A stretch of DNA of 64,000 nucleotides from Pseudomonas sp. MN1F (GTDB lineage: Bacteria > Pseudomonadota > Gammaproteobacteria > Pseudomonadales > Pseudomonadaceae). The position numbers and the translations under genes were made by a program. How positions within the stretch are numbered: the first letter of the stretch is position 1; each line of letters starts with the position of its first letter. Below are positions 1 to 9,095 of this stretch, in pieces. The notes under the pieces are model-generated. The model saw only the letters and a program-made list of their open reading frames with translations. It ran no database searches and was not told the DNA's origin. The stretch spans positions 1-64,000 of the forward strand of contig NZ_VZII01000003.1 of NCBI RefSeq assembly GCF_009391885.1, given 5' to 3'.

Positions 1-1267
1 TGAAGTTCTCCACACCATTGCCGCCACCGCCCAGGTTCTTGAAGTCCGGGGCGTTGGGGTTGAGCGTGTAGGTGTAGGAACCGTCCGCGGCGAGAACCAG
101 TGTGCCGTAGGTGCCGGTATAGGTACCGGCGATTACCGGGCCGCCTGCCACGCGGTCAGCGCCCTGGATATCGTTGGTCAGCACATTCCCGGTCAGCTCG
201 ACTTGTTGCTCGGTCGCCTTGACCACGTTGTCATCATCGAACGCCTGCGGCGCATCATCATGGATGATCACATCCAGCAAGCCCTGGGCGACATCACCGT
301 TACTGTCACTGACCAGGACCGGCAGGTGCTCGGTCAGCGACTTGGCCCCATCGTTCTCGATATGTTGCCCGGATGCCGTGAGCGTGTAGGTGTAACTCAC
401 CTCGCCCGTGCTCGGGTTGTAGCCGGTAATCGTCAGGATATTGCCCAGCCCGGTGGTGATCGACTGGCCAACGCCGGTCACCACACCGCCCGTCACCACG
501 TTGATGCCACCAACACTAAGGTTGAACACGCCATCCTGAGCCACCACGGTAAAGCTGCCCTGCCGGGTCAGCGCCGCCGCATCACTGGCAGACCCCAGTG
601 GCAGATTCGCCTCGTTCAGGTTCAGTTCACCCGGGGCGATATCCAGGCCCAGCAACGTGACTGGATGATTTTCGTCTACCGTCGGGATGGACGGTTCTGT
701 AGGTACCGTGCCGCCGTCACCACCGACAGGCCGACCGTTGAGCGAACTGCCATTGCTGGGGTCAAGGCCGCCCACTTCGCGGTTGGCAAGTTCGGGAAAG
801 CCATTGAAGCCTGCCGTCGGGAAGCCCACCACGGGATCGACACGGGCGCCGACTTCATCGAGCATGACGAAACTGTGGCCACCTCCCAGTGCCCCGGATG
901 CGCTCGGGCTGCCTGACCCGGCGGCGGTCGCCTCAGCGCTCTGGGTCGGGTCGTCGCCCGCGGCAATCGCCTGCTGGATACGCTCCACATCACTCAATTG
1001 CGCGTCGCTCGGCGCTACGTCGTGGCCCGGCGCATGGGGGGCCCGGTTGGCGAGCAGGTCCGGCGTCATCTCCAGGCTGCTGTCACGGCCCAGGGTCAAC
1101 TCGGCACCGTTCTGCAGGCGTACCGCCACAGCCCCTGCAGCACCCGTTTCCAGTTGCTCGCCAGCGAACAGGCGATCGCCTTCGATCAGAGGGCGCCGAC
1201 TACCATCGCTGGCGACTGCGAATACCTGGCCAATTACCTTGCTGACCACACCGACTAACTTAGCCAT
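1..1267 (-). CDS. Large LapA-type surface adhesin, N-terminal part (runs off the left edge)
   Basis: This is the first 422 residues of a giant type I-secreted biofilm adhesin; the frame is still open at base 1. The start is ATG 1267, preceded by a strong GGGGAGG site. Residues 1-110 (MAKLVGVVSKVIGQVFAV...) form the retention module that anchors LapA-like proteins in the outer-membrane pore. TAAG lies at residues 114-117 (bases 917-928), within ATAAGSG, and is the motif cut by the periplasmic protease LapG in P. fluorescens LapA. From about residue 240 come VCBS/T1SS-143-like repeats (GSYTYTLNP, PQAFDDDN). It is divergent from a TolC-ABC-HlyD operon that presumably secretes it. It may be LapA itself or an extra paralogue; the repeat and RTX parts lie outside the window. 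Confidence 0.9.
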   Translation of the reverse strand, partial: MAKLVGVVSKVIGQVFAVASDGSRRPLIEGDRLFAGEQLETGAAGAVAVRLQNGAELTLGRDSSLEMTPDLLANRAPHAPGHDVAPSDAQLSDVERIQQAIAAGDDPTQSAEATAAGSGSPSASGALGGGHSFVMLDEVGARVDPVVGFPTAGFNGFPELANREVGGLDPSNGSSLNGRPVGGDGGTVPTEPSIPTVDENHPVTLLGLDIAPGELNLNEANLPLGSASDAAALTRQGSFTVVAQDGVFNLSVGGINVVTGGVVTGVGQSITTGLGNILTITGYNPSTGEVSYTYTLTASGQHIENDGAKSLTEHLPVLVSDSNGDVAQGLLDVIIHDDAPQAFDDDNVVKATEQQVELTGNVLTNDIQGADRVAGGPVIAGTYTGTYGTLVLAADGSYTYTLNPNAPDFKNLGGGGNGVENF

Positions 1268-1733
1268 GAGCGAACACCTCCCCTTACTGATCGGCTACAT
1301 CAGCCAATGACATTGCGCAGGCAGGTGTGGGCATGGAGTCCGAAAAATCTCAACGGCGAGAATCGTTCTCTCAGGCACTACTTTGGCGATAGTAATAATG
1401 TAAATTGGCCATCAAAAGCTGCCAATTTTTTGTCGCCAATACTGCTTTCACCTATCCGTTCCGCGTCCTTAGCTGTAAAAAACCTGGAACTTGCTGAAGT
1501 GCTTGTACGTCGCGCCTTGCAACGGTTCGCGAATTCACTTGAATGAAACAATGTCTTGCTTTGCATAGACCGCATAAGTTTTTTTTCGCATAGGTGTTAT
1601 GAAAAAATCTTCTTAGCTCGCGCGTTAAATGTTCTTAGCTCTGTTGTTACAAACATGAAACGGTTTGAACTATAAAAATCGTCATTTTATTGGCGAAAAG
1701 CAGGATTTTTTTGTGACCAGGGAGAAGTAGCCC
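1268..1733. promoter_or_regulatory. Divergent adhesin/lapE promoter region with FleQ-like boxes
   Basis: This is an AT-richer 466-bp gap between divergent genes, with no credible gene in it. Three 14-bp segments resemble the published FleQ box GTCaNTAAAtTGAC. They are 1396-1409 on + (right part TAAATTGGC), 1421-1434 on - (GACAAAAAATTGGC) and 1681-1694 on + (GTCATTTTATTGGC). The first two face each other as AAATTGGC (1402-1409) / GCCAATTT (1421-1428). TTGGCGA also occurs at 1383-1389 and 1690-1696, and inverted at 1433-1439. FleQ with c-di-GMP controls lapA in pseudomonads, so assignment to FleQ is reasonable but is inference. A ribosome site GGGAGAAG precedes lapE. Confidence 0.5.
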
Positions 1734-3107
1734 ATGCGCGTTCTAACCCCCCTCGCCAGCGCAATGCTGGTGGCCATGGCATGCACGAACGTCGAAGCAA
1801 TGTCCCTCAACGAAGCCATCCAGAGTGCCGTGGATTACCACCCGCAGATCAGCTCGAACCGCAACAGCAAGCTTTCGGCCGATGAGGATGTCAAATTCGC
1901 CCGTGGCGGCTACTACCCGACCGTGGATCTGGTGGCAGGTTATGGCCGCCAGCGCTCTGACAACCTCAACACCCGCAGTCTCAACCCGAACGGCACGACC
2001 AACCACAACAAGGAAACCCTGAACTACACACAGTCGGAACTGCGCCTGCGGCAGATGATCTTCGACGGTTTCAACACCGCCAACGAAGTGGGCCGCACCG
2101 AGGCAGTTGCGACTTCTCGGGCCTACTACACCCAGGCCGTTGCCCAGGACGTGGCCTTGCGTACCGTCGAGGTGTATCTGGAGGTACTCAAGCGTCGAGA
2201 GTTGGTAGACCTGGCCAAGAACAACCTGCAGGCACACTTGCGCGTCAACGACCAGATCGGCCTGCGCAGCGAGCGCGGCGTAGGCAGCACTGCCGACCTC
2301 GACCAGTCCCGCGCCCGTCGCGCCCTGGCAGAAAACAATCTGGACACCGCCGAAGTCGACCTCGCCGATGCCGAAGCCAACTTCTACAGCGTGGTCGGCC
2401 GCGTGCCAGACGAACTGGAAGGCCCACGGTCGATCAAGGTGGAAATACCCGCCACGCTCGACCAGGCACGCGAAGGCATGCGCCAGAACAACCCGTACCT
2501 CAAGTCGGCCCAGGCCGACGTCAATGCCGCCGAACAGCAGTACGAAGTGGCCAAGTCGCCGTTCTACCCACGCCTGGACGCGGTGCTGGCCACCGGCGCC
2601 AACAACAACATCGGCGGCGAGCAGGGCCATGCCAACAATGACTGGCAGGCGGGCGTCGAGCTCAGTTACAACCTGTTCCGTGGCGGCAGCGACAAAGCCC
2701 GGCTGCAATCCGACGCGCACAAGATCAACCAGGCCCTGGACATCCGCAACAATGCACTGCGCGAGCTGACCGAAAACCTCAGCCTGTCCTGGAACGCCAT
2801 GAACAACGCCCGCAAGCAAACCCCGACCGCACGTGAATACGCCGAGACCACCCAGCGTGTGCGCGCCGCCTATCAGGATCAGTTCGGCCTGGGCCAGCGC
2901 ACCCTGCTCGACGTGCTCGACAGCGAAAACGAGCTGTACAACGCCAACCGTCGCTACACCGAAGTGCGTTACACCGAAGAGTTTTCGATGTACCGGGTGC
3001 TGGCGACCATGGGGGAACTGCTGAGCAAGCAACGCATTTCACTCCCACCAGAGGCTATCGCCAACAACGAGGTCCGGACCGAAGCCAGATTGCCCGAGAT
3101 GCGCTGA
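1734..3107 (+). CDS. lapE: TolC-family outer-membrane protein of the adhesin type I secretion system
   Basis: This 457-residue outer-membrane channel belongs to the TolC/LapE family. It is predicted to form the trimeric pore through which the adjacent adhesin is exported and in which it is retained. Residues 1-22 are a signal peptide ending VEA, followed by MSLNEAIQSAVDYHPQI, a typical start of the first OEP repeat. Two OEP repeats follow (about 25-215 and 240-430), with GQRTLLDVLDSENELYNANR near the end of the second, a family hallmark. The start is ATG 1734 behind GGGAGAAG. It is the first gene of a three-gene operon with lapB- and lapC-like genes. The name rests on this context, since TolC paralogues are otherwise hard to separate. 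Confidence 0.88.
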   Translation: MRVLTPLASAMLVAMACTNVEAMSLNEAIQSAVDYHPQISSNRNSKLSADEDVKFARGGYYPTVDLVAGYGRQRSDNLNTRSLNPNGTTNHNKETLNYTQSELRLRQMIFDGFNTANEVGRTEAVATSRAYYTQAVAQDVALRTVEVYLEVLKRRELVDLAKNNLQAHLRVNDQIGLRSERGVGSTADLDQSRARRALAENNLDTAEVDLADAEANFYSVVGRVPDELEGPRSIKVEIPATLDQAREGMRQNNPYLKSAQADVNAAEQQYEVAKSPFYPRLDAVLATGANNNIGGEQGHANNDWQAGVELSYNLFRGGSDKARLQSDAHKINQALDIRNNALRELTENLSLSWNAMNNARKQTPTAREYAETTQRVRAAYQDQFGLGQRTLLDVLDSENELYNANRRYTEVRYTEEFSMYRVLATMGELLSKQRISLPPEAIANNEVRTEARLPEMR

Positions 3108-3173
3108 GCGTCGCACGCACTGGCACGGATCGCCTGCACAGCAACCCATCCACCCTGGCGGGAGTAGGCCATC

Positions 3174-5318
3174 GTGACCAGTATGCAAAGTGCGCAACCG
3201 CGCCCGGATGTCGATGACCCACTGCTTGATGGCCTGCTGATCCTGTGCCGGCTGCACGGCCGCCCGGCCAGCCGCGCCAGCCTGTGCAGCGGCCTGCCAT
3301 TGGCCCAGCAACGCCTGGGCATGGCCTTGCTGCCGCGGGCTGCAGCGCGTGCCGGCCTGCAAGCACGGGTGCTGGCACGGGCGCTGGATGACATTTCGGC
3401 GCTCAACCTGCCCGTGCTGCTGTTGCTCGACAATGGCCGCAGCGCGGTGTTGCAACGCTGGGGCGATGACGGCCGTGCGCTGATCCTGCCCTGCGAAGCT
3501 GAAGGCGGCGAGCAATGGGTCGAGCGTGAAGCGCTGCAACAGGCCTACAGTGGCCAAGCCCTGTTCGCCCGCCCCCGGCATACCCTCGAAGACGTGCGTT
3601 CACCGCTGCTGCCGCGGGTCAACTCCTGGTTCCGCGACACCCTGCGCCATTCCCGCTGGTTGTATGGCGATGCCCTGCTGGCCAGCCTGCTGATCAACCT
3701 GCTCGGCCTGATGGTGCCGCTGTTCGTCATGCAGACCTACGACCGCGTGGTGCCCAACCAGGCACTGTCGACCTTGTGGGTGCTGGTCGCCGGCCTGTTC
3801 CTGGGCACCGCTTTCGAGCTGGTGCTGCGCATGGTCCGCGCCCACTTGCTGGACCAGGCCGGCAAGAAGACCGACCTGATCCTCTCCGCCACCCTGTTCG
3901 AGCGCATCACCGGCATGGCCATGAAGGCCAAGCCCGCCACCATCGGTGGTTTCGCCCAGAGCATCCATGACTTCCAGGGCCTGCGCGAATTTCTCACCGC
4001 CGTCACCCTGACCAGCATCATCGACCTGCCCTTCGTGGCCCTGATGCTGCTGGTAATCGGCCTGCTCGGTGGCTGGCTGGTACTGATTCCGCTGATTGCC
4101 TTCCCGCTGGCGGTGGGCTTTGCCCTGATCATCCAGGCCCGTCTGCGCGACACCGTGCAGAAAAGCCTGAGCCTCGGCGCCATGCGTCAGGCCCTGCTGA
4201 TCGAAACCCTGGGCGGCCTGGAAACCCTCAAGGCCTGCGGCGCCGAAAGCGAACGCCAGTACCAGTGGGAGCACACCAACGCCGCCATCGCCCGCCTCGA
4301 CGCCCACGCCCGCAACCTGGCGTCACTGGCCAGCAACGGCACGCTGTTCATCCAGCAGTTCTGCGGCATGGCCACCATCGTCGCCGGGGTGTACAGCATC
4401 ATCGCCGGCAACCTCAGCGTCGGTGCCCTGGTCGCCAGCTACATGCTCGGCAGCCGGGTGCTTGCCCCGCTCGGCCAGATCGCCGGGCTGATCACCCGCT
4501 ACCAACAGGCGCAGCTGACCATGCGCAGTACCGATGCACTGATGGCCCTGCCCCAGGAACGTCAACTCGACCAGCAGGCCCTTGAGCACACCACGCTCAA
4601 AGGTGGCCTGGCGCTGAGCCACATCACGTTCCGTTACCCGGGGCAAGTCAGCCCGGCATTGCACGATGTGAACCTGGCCATCACCCCCGGCGAGCGCATC
4701 GGCATCATCGGCCGCAGCGGCTCGGGCAAAAGCACCCTCGGGCGCCTGCTGATGGGCTTCCATCACCCCGACGAAGGCCAGGTGCTGCTGGACAACCTCG
4801 ACCTGCGCCAGCTGGACATCGCCGACCTGCGCAGCCAGATCGGCTACGTGGCCCACGACCTGCCGCTGCTGGCCGGCAGCCTGCGCGACAACCTGACCCT
4901 CGGCGCGCGCCACATCAGCGATGCACGCATGCTCGAAGTGGCCGAACTGACCGGCGTCAGCGAACTGGCCCGGCAACACCCCAACGGTTTCGACCGCCCG
5001 GTGGGCGAGCGCGGCCAACTGCTCTCCGGCGGCCAGCGCCAGGCTGTACTGCTGGCTCGCGCGCTACTGCTGGAACCACCGATCCTGATCCTCGACGAAC
5101 CGACCAGCCACATGGACAACAGCAGCGAAGAACAACTGCGCCAGCGCCTGCTGGCCTGGGTGCCGGGCAAGACTGTGCTGCTGGTCACCCACCGCACCTC
5201 GATGCTCAGCCTGGTGGACCGCCTGGTGGTGCTGGACAACGGCAAGATCGTCGCCGACGGGCCGAAGGATGCGGTGGTCGACGCCTTGCGCAAGGGCCGT
5301 ATCGGCTCGGCCCTGTAG
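3174..5318 (+). CDS. lapB: Type I secretion ABC transporter with degenerate C39 domain
   Basis: This 714-residue inner-membrane ATPase powers adhesin export. Residues 1-140 form a C39 peptidase-like domain without the catalytic cysteine region (LCRLHGRPASRASLCSGLPL), as in HlyB/LapB transporters that bind but do not cleave their substrate. The membrane domain spans about 155-440. The nucleotide-binding domain has Walker A GRSGSGKST (near 510), signature LLSGGQRQ (near 617), Walker B ILILDEP (near 637) and H-loop VTHR. The start chosen is GTG 3174 behind GGGAG; ATG 3183 is a possible alternative. The stop lies 9 bp before the HlyD-like gene, so the two are co-transcribed. Confidence 0.9.
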   Translation: MTSMQSAQPRPDVDDPLLDGLLILCRLHGRPASRASLCSGLPLAQQRLGMALLPRAAARAGLQARVLARALDDISALNLPVLLLLDNGRSAVLQRWGDDGRALILPCEAEGGEQWVEREALQQAYSGQALFARPRHTLEDVRSPLLPRVNSWFRDTLRHSRWLYGDALLASLLINLLGLMVPLFVMQTYDRVVPNQALSTLWVLVAGLFLGTAFELVLRMVRAHLLDQAGKKTDLILSATLFERITGMAMKAKPATIGGFAQSIHDFQGLREFLTAVTLTSIIDLPFVALMLLVIGLLGGWLVLIPLIAFPLAVGFALIIQARLRDTVQKSLSLGAMRQALLIETLGGLETLKACGAESERQYQWEHTNAAIARLDAHARNLASLASNGTLFIQQFCGMATIVAGVYSIIAGNLSVGALVASYMLGSRVLAPLGQIAGLITRYQQAQLTMRSTDALMALPQERQLDQQALEHTTLKGGLALSHITFRYPGQVSPALHDVNLAITPGERIGIIGRSGSGKSTLGRLLMGFHHPDEGQVLLDNLDLRQLDIADLRSQIGYVAHDLPLLAGSLRDNLTLGARHISDARMLEVAELTGVSELARQHPNGFDRPVGERGQLLSGGQRQAVLLARALLLEPPILILDEPTSHMDNSSEEQLRQRLLAWVPGKTVLLVTHRTSMLSLVDRLVVLDNGKIVADGPKDAVVDALRKGRIGSAL

Positions 5319-5327
5319 GAGCTCCCT

Positions 5328-6680
5328 ATGCCTCTCATGCAAAGCGTACGCAGCAGCCATGGCACCGACAAACGGGCCGAACGTGACTACATGCCGGAAC
5401 TGGCCGGCGCTACCTTGCAGGATTCGCCACGCCTGTCGCGCCTGACCGTGTGGCTGGCTGCGGCACTGCTGCTGGTGGCCCTGGTCTGGGCCAGCCTGGC
5501 GGTGCTCGACGAAGTGACGGTCGGCGAAGGCAAGGCGATCCCGTCGAGCAAGGTGCAGGTGGTGCAGAACCTCGAAGGCGGGATCGTCACCGAGATCTTC
5601 GTGCGCGAAGGGCAGATGGTCGAGAAAGGCGCCACGTTGCTGCGCCTGGACGACACCCGGTTCAAGTCCAACAAAGGCGAAAGCGAGGCTGACCGTTATG
5701 CCCTGACCGCCCAGGTCGAACGCCTCTCGGCAGAAGCCGAAGGCCGCCCGTTCGTGCTCTCGGACGAAGTACGCGCCAAGGCGCCCCAGGTCGCCGAAGA
5801 CGAGATCGCCCTGTACAGCTCGCGCCAACGGCGCCTGGCCAGCGAAAAGCAGACCCTCAACGAACAGCTGCGGCAGAAGAACCAGGAGCTGGCCGAGTTC
5901 CGTTCCAAAGTCGATCAGTACCGTTCGGCCGTGGCACTGCTGCAGCAGGAGACGGACATGTCGGCGCCGCTGGTGAGTAAAGGTGCCATCTCCCCGGTAG
6001 AGATCCTGCGCCTCAAGCAACGCACCGTGGAGGCCCGCGGCCAGCTCAATGCCACCAGCCTGGCGATTCCCCGCGCCGAAGCGGCGATCGCCGAGATCAA
6101 GAGCAAGATCGAGGAGTCTGACGCCAGTTTCCGCTCGGACGCTGCCAAGGAGCTGAACGACAAGCGCACCGAGCTCTCCAAGATCACCGCCACCAGCATC
6201 GCCATCGACGACCGGGTCAACCGCACTACCGTGGTGTCGCCAGTGCGCGGCATCGTCAAGCTGCTGAAGGTCAACACCATCGGTGGCGTTGTGCAGCCGG
6301 GCAGTGACCTGGTGGAAATCGTGCCAATCGAGGACAACCTGTTGATCGAGGCCAAGGTGCGCCCGCAGGACGTAGCCTTCCTACACCCGGGGCAACCGGC
6401 GATGGTCAAGTTCAGTGCCTATGACTACACCATCTACGGCGGGCTCAAGGCCAAGCTGGAGCTGATCAGCGCCGACACCGTCACCGATGACAAGGGCAAT
6501 GCGTTCTATCTGATCCAGGTGAGAACCGAGAAGAACCACCTCGGTGGGGACAACAAGCCGTTGCTGATCATCCCTGGGATGGTAGCCACGGTAGACATCA
6601 TCACCGGGCAGAAGAGCGTGCTGGATTATCTGCTCAAACCAGTGCTCAAGGCGCGAACTGAGGCGCTGCGGGAAAGGTGA
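5328..6680 (+). CDS. lapC: HlyD-family membrane fusion protein of the adhesin exporter
   Basis: This 450-residue periplasmic adaptor joins the ABC transporter to the TolC-like pore. A short cytoplasmic tail (1-34) is followed by one transmembrane helix (about 37-57, LTVWLAAALLLVALVWASLAVL). Next come a lipoyl half-motif (VQNLEGGIVTEIFVREGQMV), a long coiled-coil hairpin (about 110-300) and the returning beta-barrel (VVSPVRGIVKLLKVNTIGGVVQPG...). This is the standard HlyD layout and length. The start is ATG 5328 with AGGAG nearby, directly after the ABC gene. It completes the operon. No substrate-specific feature is visible, so assignment to the adhesin rests on position. Confidence 0.9.
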   Translation: MPLMQSVRSSHGTDKRAERDYMPELAGATLQDSPRLSRLTVWLAAALLLVALVWASLAVLDEVTVGEGKAIPSSKVQVVQNLEGGIVTEIFVREGQMVEKGATLLRLDDTRFKSNKGESEADRYALTAQVERLSAEAEGRPFVLSDEVRAKAPQVAEDEIALYSSRQRRLASEKQTLNEQLRQKNQELAEFRSKVDQYRSAVALLQQETDMSAPLVSKGAISPVEILRLKQRTVEARGQLNATSLAIPRAEAAIAEIKSKIEESDASFRSDAAKELNDKRTELSKITATSIAIDDRVNRTTVVSPVRGIVKLLKVNTIGGVVQPGSDLVEIVPIEDNLLIEAKVRPQDVAFLHPGQPAMVKFSAYDYTIYGGLKAKLELISADTVTDDKGNAFYLIQVRTEKNHLGGDNKPLLIIPGMVATVDIITGQKSVLDYLLKPVLKARTEALRER

Positions 6681-6725
6681 TTGGTTTGGATTGCGTTTGG
6701 GTTGCCAGGTGCATGTCGGGGGATT

Positions 6726-7325
6726 TCACAGGCTCCCATGATTGCGCTCGAACACATCAGCCCCCATCGCCTTGATCTGCCCTTCGATCAGTGCTTCGAA
6801 GGGCCGTAACAGGTCATCGAAATTCACTGGCGACTCCAACTCATTCAACGCCTGCACCACCGCCTCAATGGTCGACACCGCCCCCGGCTCCGGCGCCTTG
6901 CGCAGGCGGTAGCGAGATGGCGCCACTTCGGCCAAGGTCACCCGTGGCAGCGCGTCGAGCAGCGGATTCATGTACAGCAACTTGCGTGCCTTGCGCCAGG
7001 TGCCGTCGGGGACGATCAGCATCAATGGCCCGTCGTCCGTTTCGCCGTAGGCTGTCAGCGCTTGCGCCTGCTCACCCGGGAACAGCAGCACAGGCCGGTA
7101 GCCGGGGGTCGCCAACAGTTCGGCAAGGTCAGCGAACACCTCCCCGACCCGCAGTTCGGCATTCACCAGGCCCAGGGCGGCCAGGCGGGCGGTATTCAGG
7201 GCGTGGGCGGTTTCACTGGGGTGCTGCAGCAGCACCACACGGGTGCGGCTGTCGAGGCTGGGGATCAGCGGGCAGAGGCAATGGTCGAGCGGGCGCTGGC
7301 AGCGTTCGCAGCGGGGTCTGGGCAT
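6726..7325 (-). CDS. DTW-domain protein, probable tRNA aminocarboxypropyltransferase
   Basis: This 199-residue protein belongs to the DTW family (TapT/YfiP-like), whose studied members transfer an aminocarboxypropyl group from S-adenosylmethionine to a uridine of tRNA. An N-terminal four-cysteine cluster, CERCQRPLDHCLC, probably binds zinc. The family signature appears as PDGTWRKARKL, followed by LPRVTLAEVAPSRYRLRKAPEPGAVSTIEA. The start is ATG 7325, preceded by GGAGAA; a longer open frame upstream lacks a ribosome site. It converges with the secretion operon and lies 71 bp downstream of the chemoreceptor stop's upstream side. The family is clear; the exact modified tRNA position is not readable from sequence. 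Confidence 0.85.
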   Translation of the reverse strand: MPRPRCERCQRPLDHCLCPLIPSLDSRTRVVLLQHPSETAHALNTARLAALGLVNAELRVGEVFADLAELLATPGYRPVLLFPGEQAQALTAYGETDDGPLMLIVPDGTWRKARKLLYMNPLLDALPRVTLAEVAPSRYRLRKAPEPGAVSTIEAVVQALNELESPVNFDDLLRPFEALIEGQIKAMGADVFERNHGSL

Positions 7326-7396
7326 GGGGTTCTCCGTTGGCGGAGGGATTTTGCCACAGGCTGGACATTTGGGCCCGCTTTGCGGGCCCAAGGGCC

Positions 7397-8962
7397 TCAG
7401 CGGTTGAACCGCTCGGCCAGGCTATGCAGGTACTCGGCCATGCGCTCCAGGTCCTGACTGATCTCGGCCCCTTGCTTGGCCTGCCCCGCCGACTGGTCGC
7501 ACAGCTGGGCAATGCGCACGATCTGCTGGTTGATGTCCTCGGCCACATGGCTCTGCTGCTCCGACGCCGTGGCCATCTGCTGGCTCATGCCGGTAATGCG
7601 GGTGACCGCCTGGGCAATCCCGGCCAGCGCCGTCTGCACGGCCTCGACACTCTGCACGCTGTCCCGCGAGATCTGCTCGCCGCGGCTGGCGGTGCTCACC
7701 GCCCGTTCGGCGCCGGCACGCAGCGAGGCGATGATCTGATGGATCTCGTCGGTGGAGGAACGTGTGCGCTGAGCCAGCGAACGTACCTCGTCGGCGACCA
7801 CGGCAAAGCCCCTGCCCTGCTCGCCGGCGCGTGCCGCTTCGATCGCGGCGTTGAGCGCCAGCAGGTTGGTCTGCTCGGCAATCGAGGTGATCACGTCGAC
7901 CACACTGCCGATCGACTGGGTCTGCTCGGCCAGGGCATTGACCGCCTGGCCGATGTCGCTGACCGCCTCGTTCATGCTGCCCATGGCCTTCAGGCTCTGC
8001 TGCGCAAGCTCGCTGCCGCGCTGGGCCAGTTGGTCGGCGTCACCTGCGGCATGAGCCGTGCTTTGCACGTTGTGGGTGACCTCCTGGATGGTCGCGGCCA
8101 TCTGCGCGATGGCCGTGGCCGACTGGTCGGTCTCGCTGCGCTGGCGGTCGAGCATCTGCGCCTGGGCATCGGACAGGTCGGCCGATTGCGCGGCGCGAGA
8201 CTTTACTCCAACGCCGGCATCCACCAGGCGGGTAAGCGCGGTTTGCAAGCGCGCTTCTTCACTGATGATGGCGAGGTCGAGCTGGCCCATCAGGCCAGGG
8301 TTATCACTGTAGGTCAGGGCCACCAGGGGGCTGGTGAACGCCTTCGGGTGTTCAGCAAGCGTGCGACGGATCGGTTGGTCTTGCTGACGTTCGATCAGGT
8401 ACCAGGCCACCAGCAAGCTGGTCATCAGCACACCCAGCGCCAGATAAGGTGGCAGCCAGAGGTAGCCGGCCGCCGACAGCAGGCCAGCGCCGATCAATGG
8501 CCCGCCGCCGGCCAGGCCGCGCCCGAACCGGGCAGCCCAGGGCGTCGGCGACTTGCCTGCGCGCAGCCGTGCGTACAGGGCTTCGGCACGGCGGATCTGC
8601 TCGCGGGTCGGTACCGAGCGCACCGACTCGTAGCCACTGATGCGGCCGTTCTCGTAGATCGCCGTGACATAGGCGCTGACCCAATAGTGATCGCCGTTCT
8701 TGGCGCGGTTCTTGACCACTCCCATCCAGGGTTTGCCTTGCTTGATGGTCTCCCACATATGGCCGAATACGGCGGGGGGCATGTCTGGGTGACGCACCAG
8801 GTTGTGCGTCTGGCCGACCAGTTCGTCGTAGGTAAAACCGCTGATCGCGACAAAAGCGTCGTTGCAGTAGGTGATGCGACTATCGAGGTCCGTGGTGGAG
8901 ATCAGGCGCTGCTCGCGGGTAAAAGTTCTTTCGTGCTCAGTGACGGGCAAGTTCATGCGCAT
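7397..8962 (-). CDS. Aer-type PAS-containing methyl-accepting chemoreceptor
   Basis: This 521-residue aerotaxis-type transducer begins with a PAS domain (about 10-120; [33 protein letters not shown]), which in Aer proteins binds FAD and reports redox state. A short hydrophobic segment follows (about 155-200; [21 protein letters not shown]). The cytoplasmic MCP signalling domain contains the near-invariant tip [25 protein letters not shown]. No large periplasmic sensor is present, which fits Aer. The start is ATG 8962 with AAGGAC about 10 bases upstream; a second ATG at 8956 is less well spaced. KT2440 is known to encode three Aer-like receptors, and by gene order this resembles the one beside the ureohydrolase locus. 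Confidence 0.9.
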   Translation of the reverse strand: MRMNLPVTEHERTFTREQRLISTTDLDSRITYCNDAFVAISGFTYDELVGQTHNLVRHPDMPPAVFGHMWETIKQGKPWMGVVKNRAKNGDHYWVSAYVTAIYENGRISGYESVRSVPTREQIRRAEALYARLRAGKSPTPWAARFGRGLAGGGPLIGAGLLSAAGYLWLPPYLALGVLMTSLLVAWYLIERQQDQPIRRTLAEHPKAFTSPLVALTYSDNPGLMGQLDLAIISEEARLQTALTRLVDAGVGVKSRAAQSADLSDAQAQMLDRQRSETDQSATAIAQMAATIQEVTHNVQSTAHAAGDADQLAQRGSELAQQSLKAMGSMNEAVSDIGQAVNALAEQTQSIGSVVDVITSIAEQTNLLALNAAIEAARAGEQGRGFAVVADEVRSLAQRTRSSTDEIHQIIASLRAGAERAVSTASRGEQISRDSVQSVEAVQTALAGIAQAVTRITGMSQQMATASEQQSHVAEDINQQIVRIAQLCDQSAGQAKQGAEISQDLERMAEYLHSLAERFNR

Positions 8963-9095
8963 CTTGAACGGTCCTTCGAAGAGGGATATGAGGGGGCAGC
9001 GCAACTAAATATCTAGCAGAGCGTGGGGAGGTTAGCGGCTAATTTGAAATATTATTTAGGACATTCAGTCGGATTGTCCTACGAAATCTCACCCT

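Noticed and set aside
1664..1694. TTGAAC ... TATTGG as a sigma-70 promoter for lapE
   Set aside because: The -10 is poor and the AT-rich stretch offers several equal candidates, so no single promoter is called.
1743..3032. Long open frame opposite lapE (429 codons)
   Set aside because: It lies wholly antisense to a well-supported gene. The translation has biased, domain-free composition, typical of the shadow strand in GC-rich DNA.
6791..9016. 741-codon open frame on the + strand across the DTW and Aer genes
   Set aside because: Antisense to two genes with clear motifs; His/Arg/Gly-rich translation without domains.
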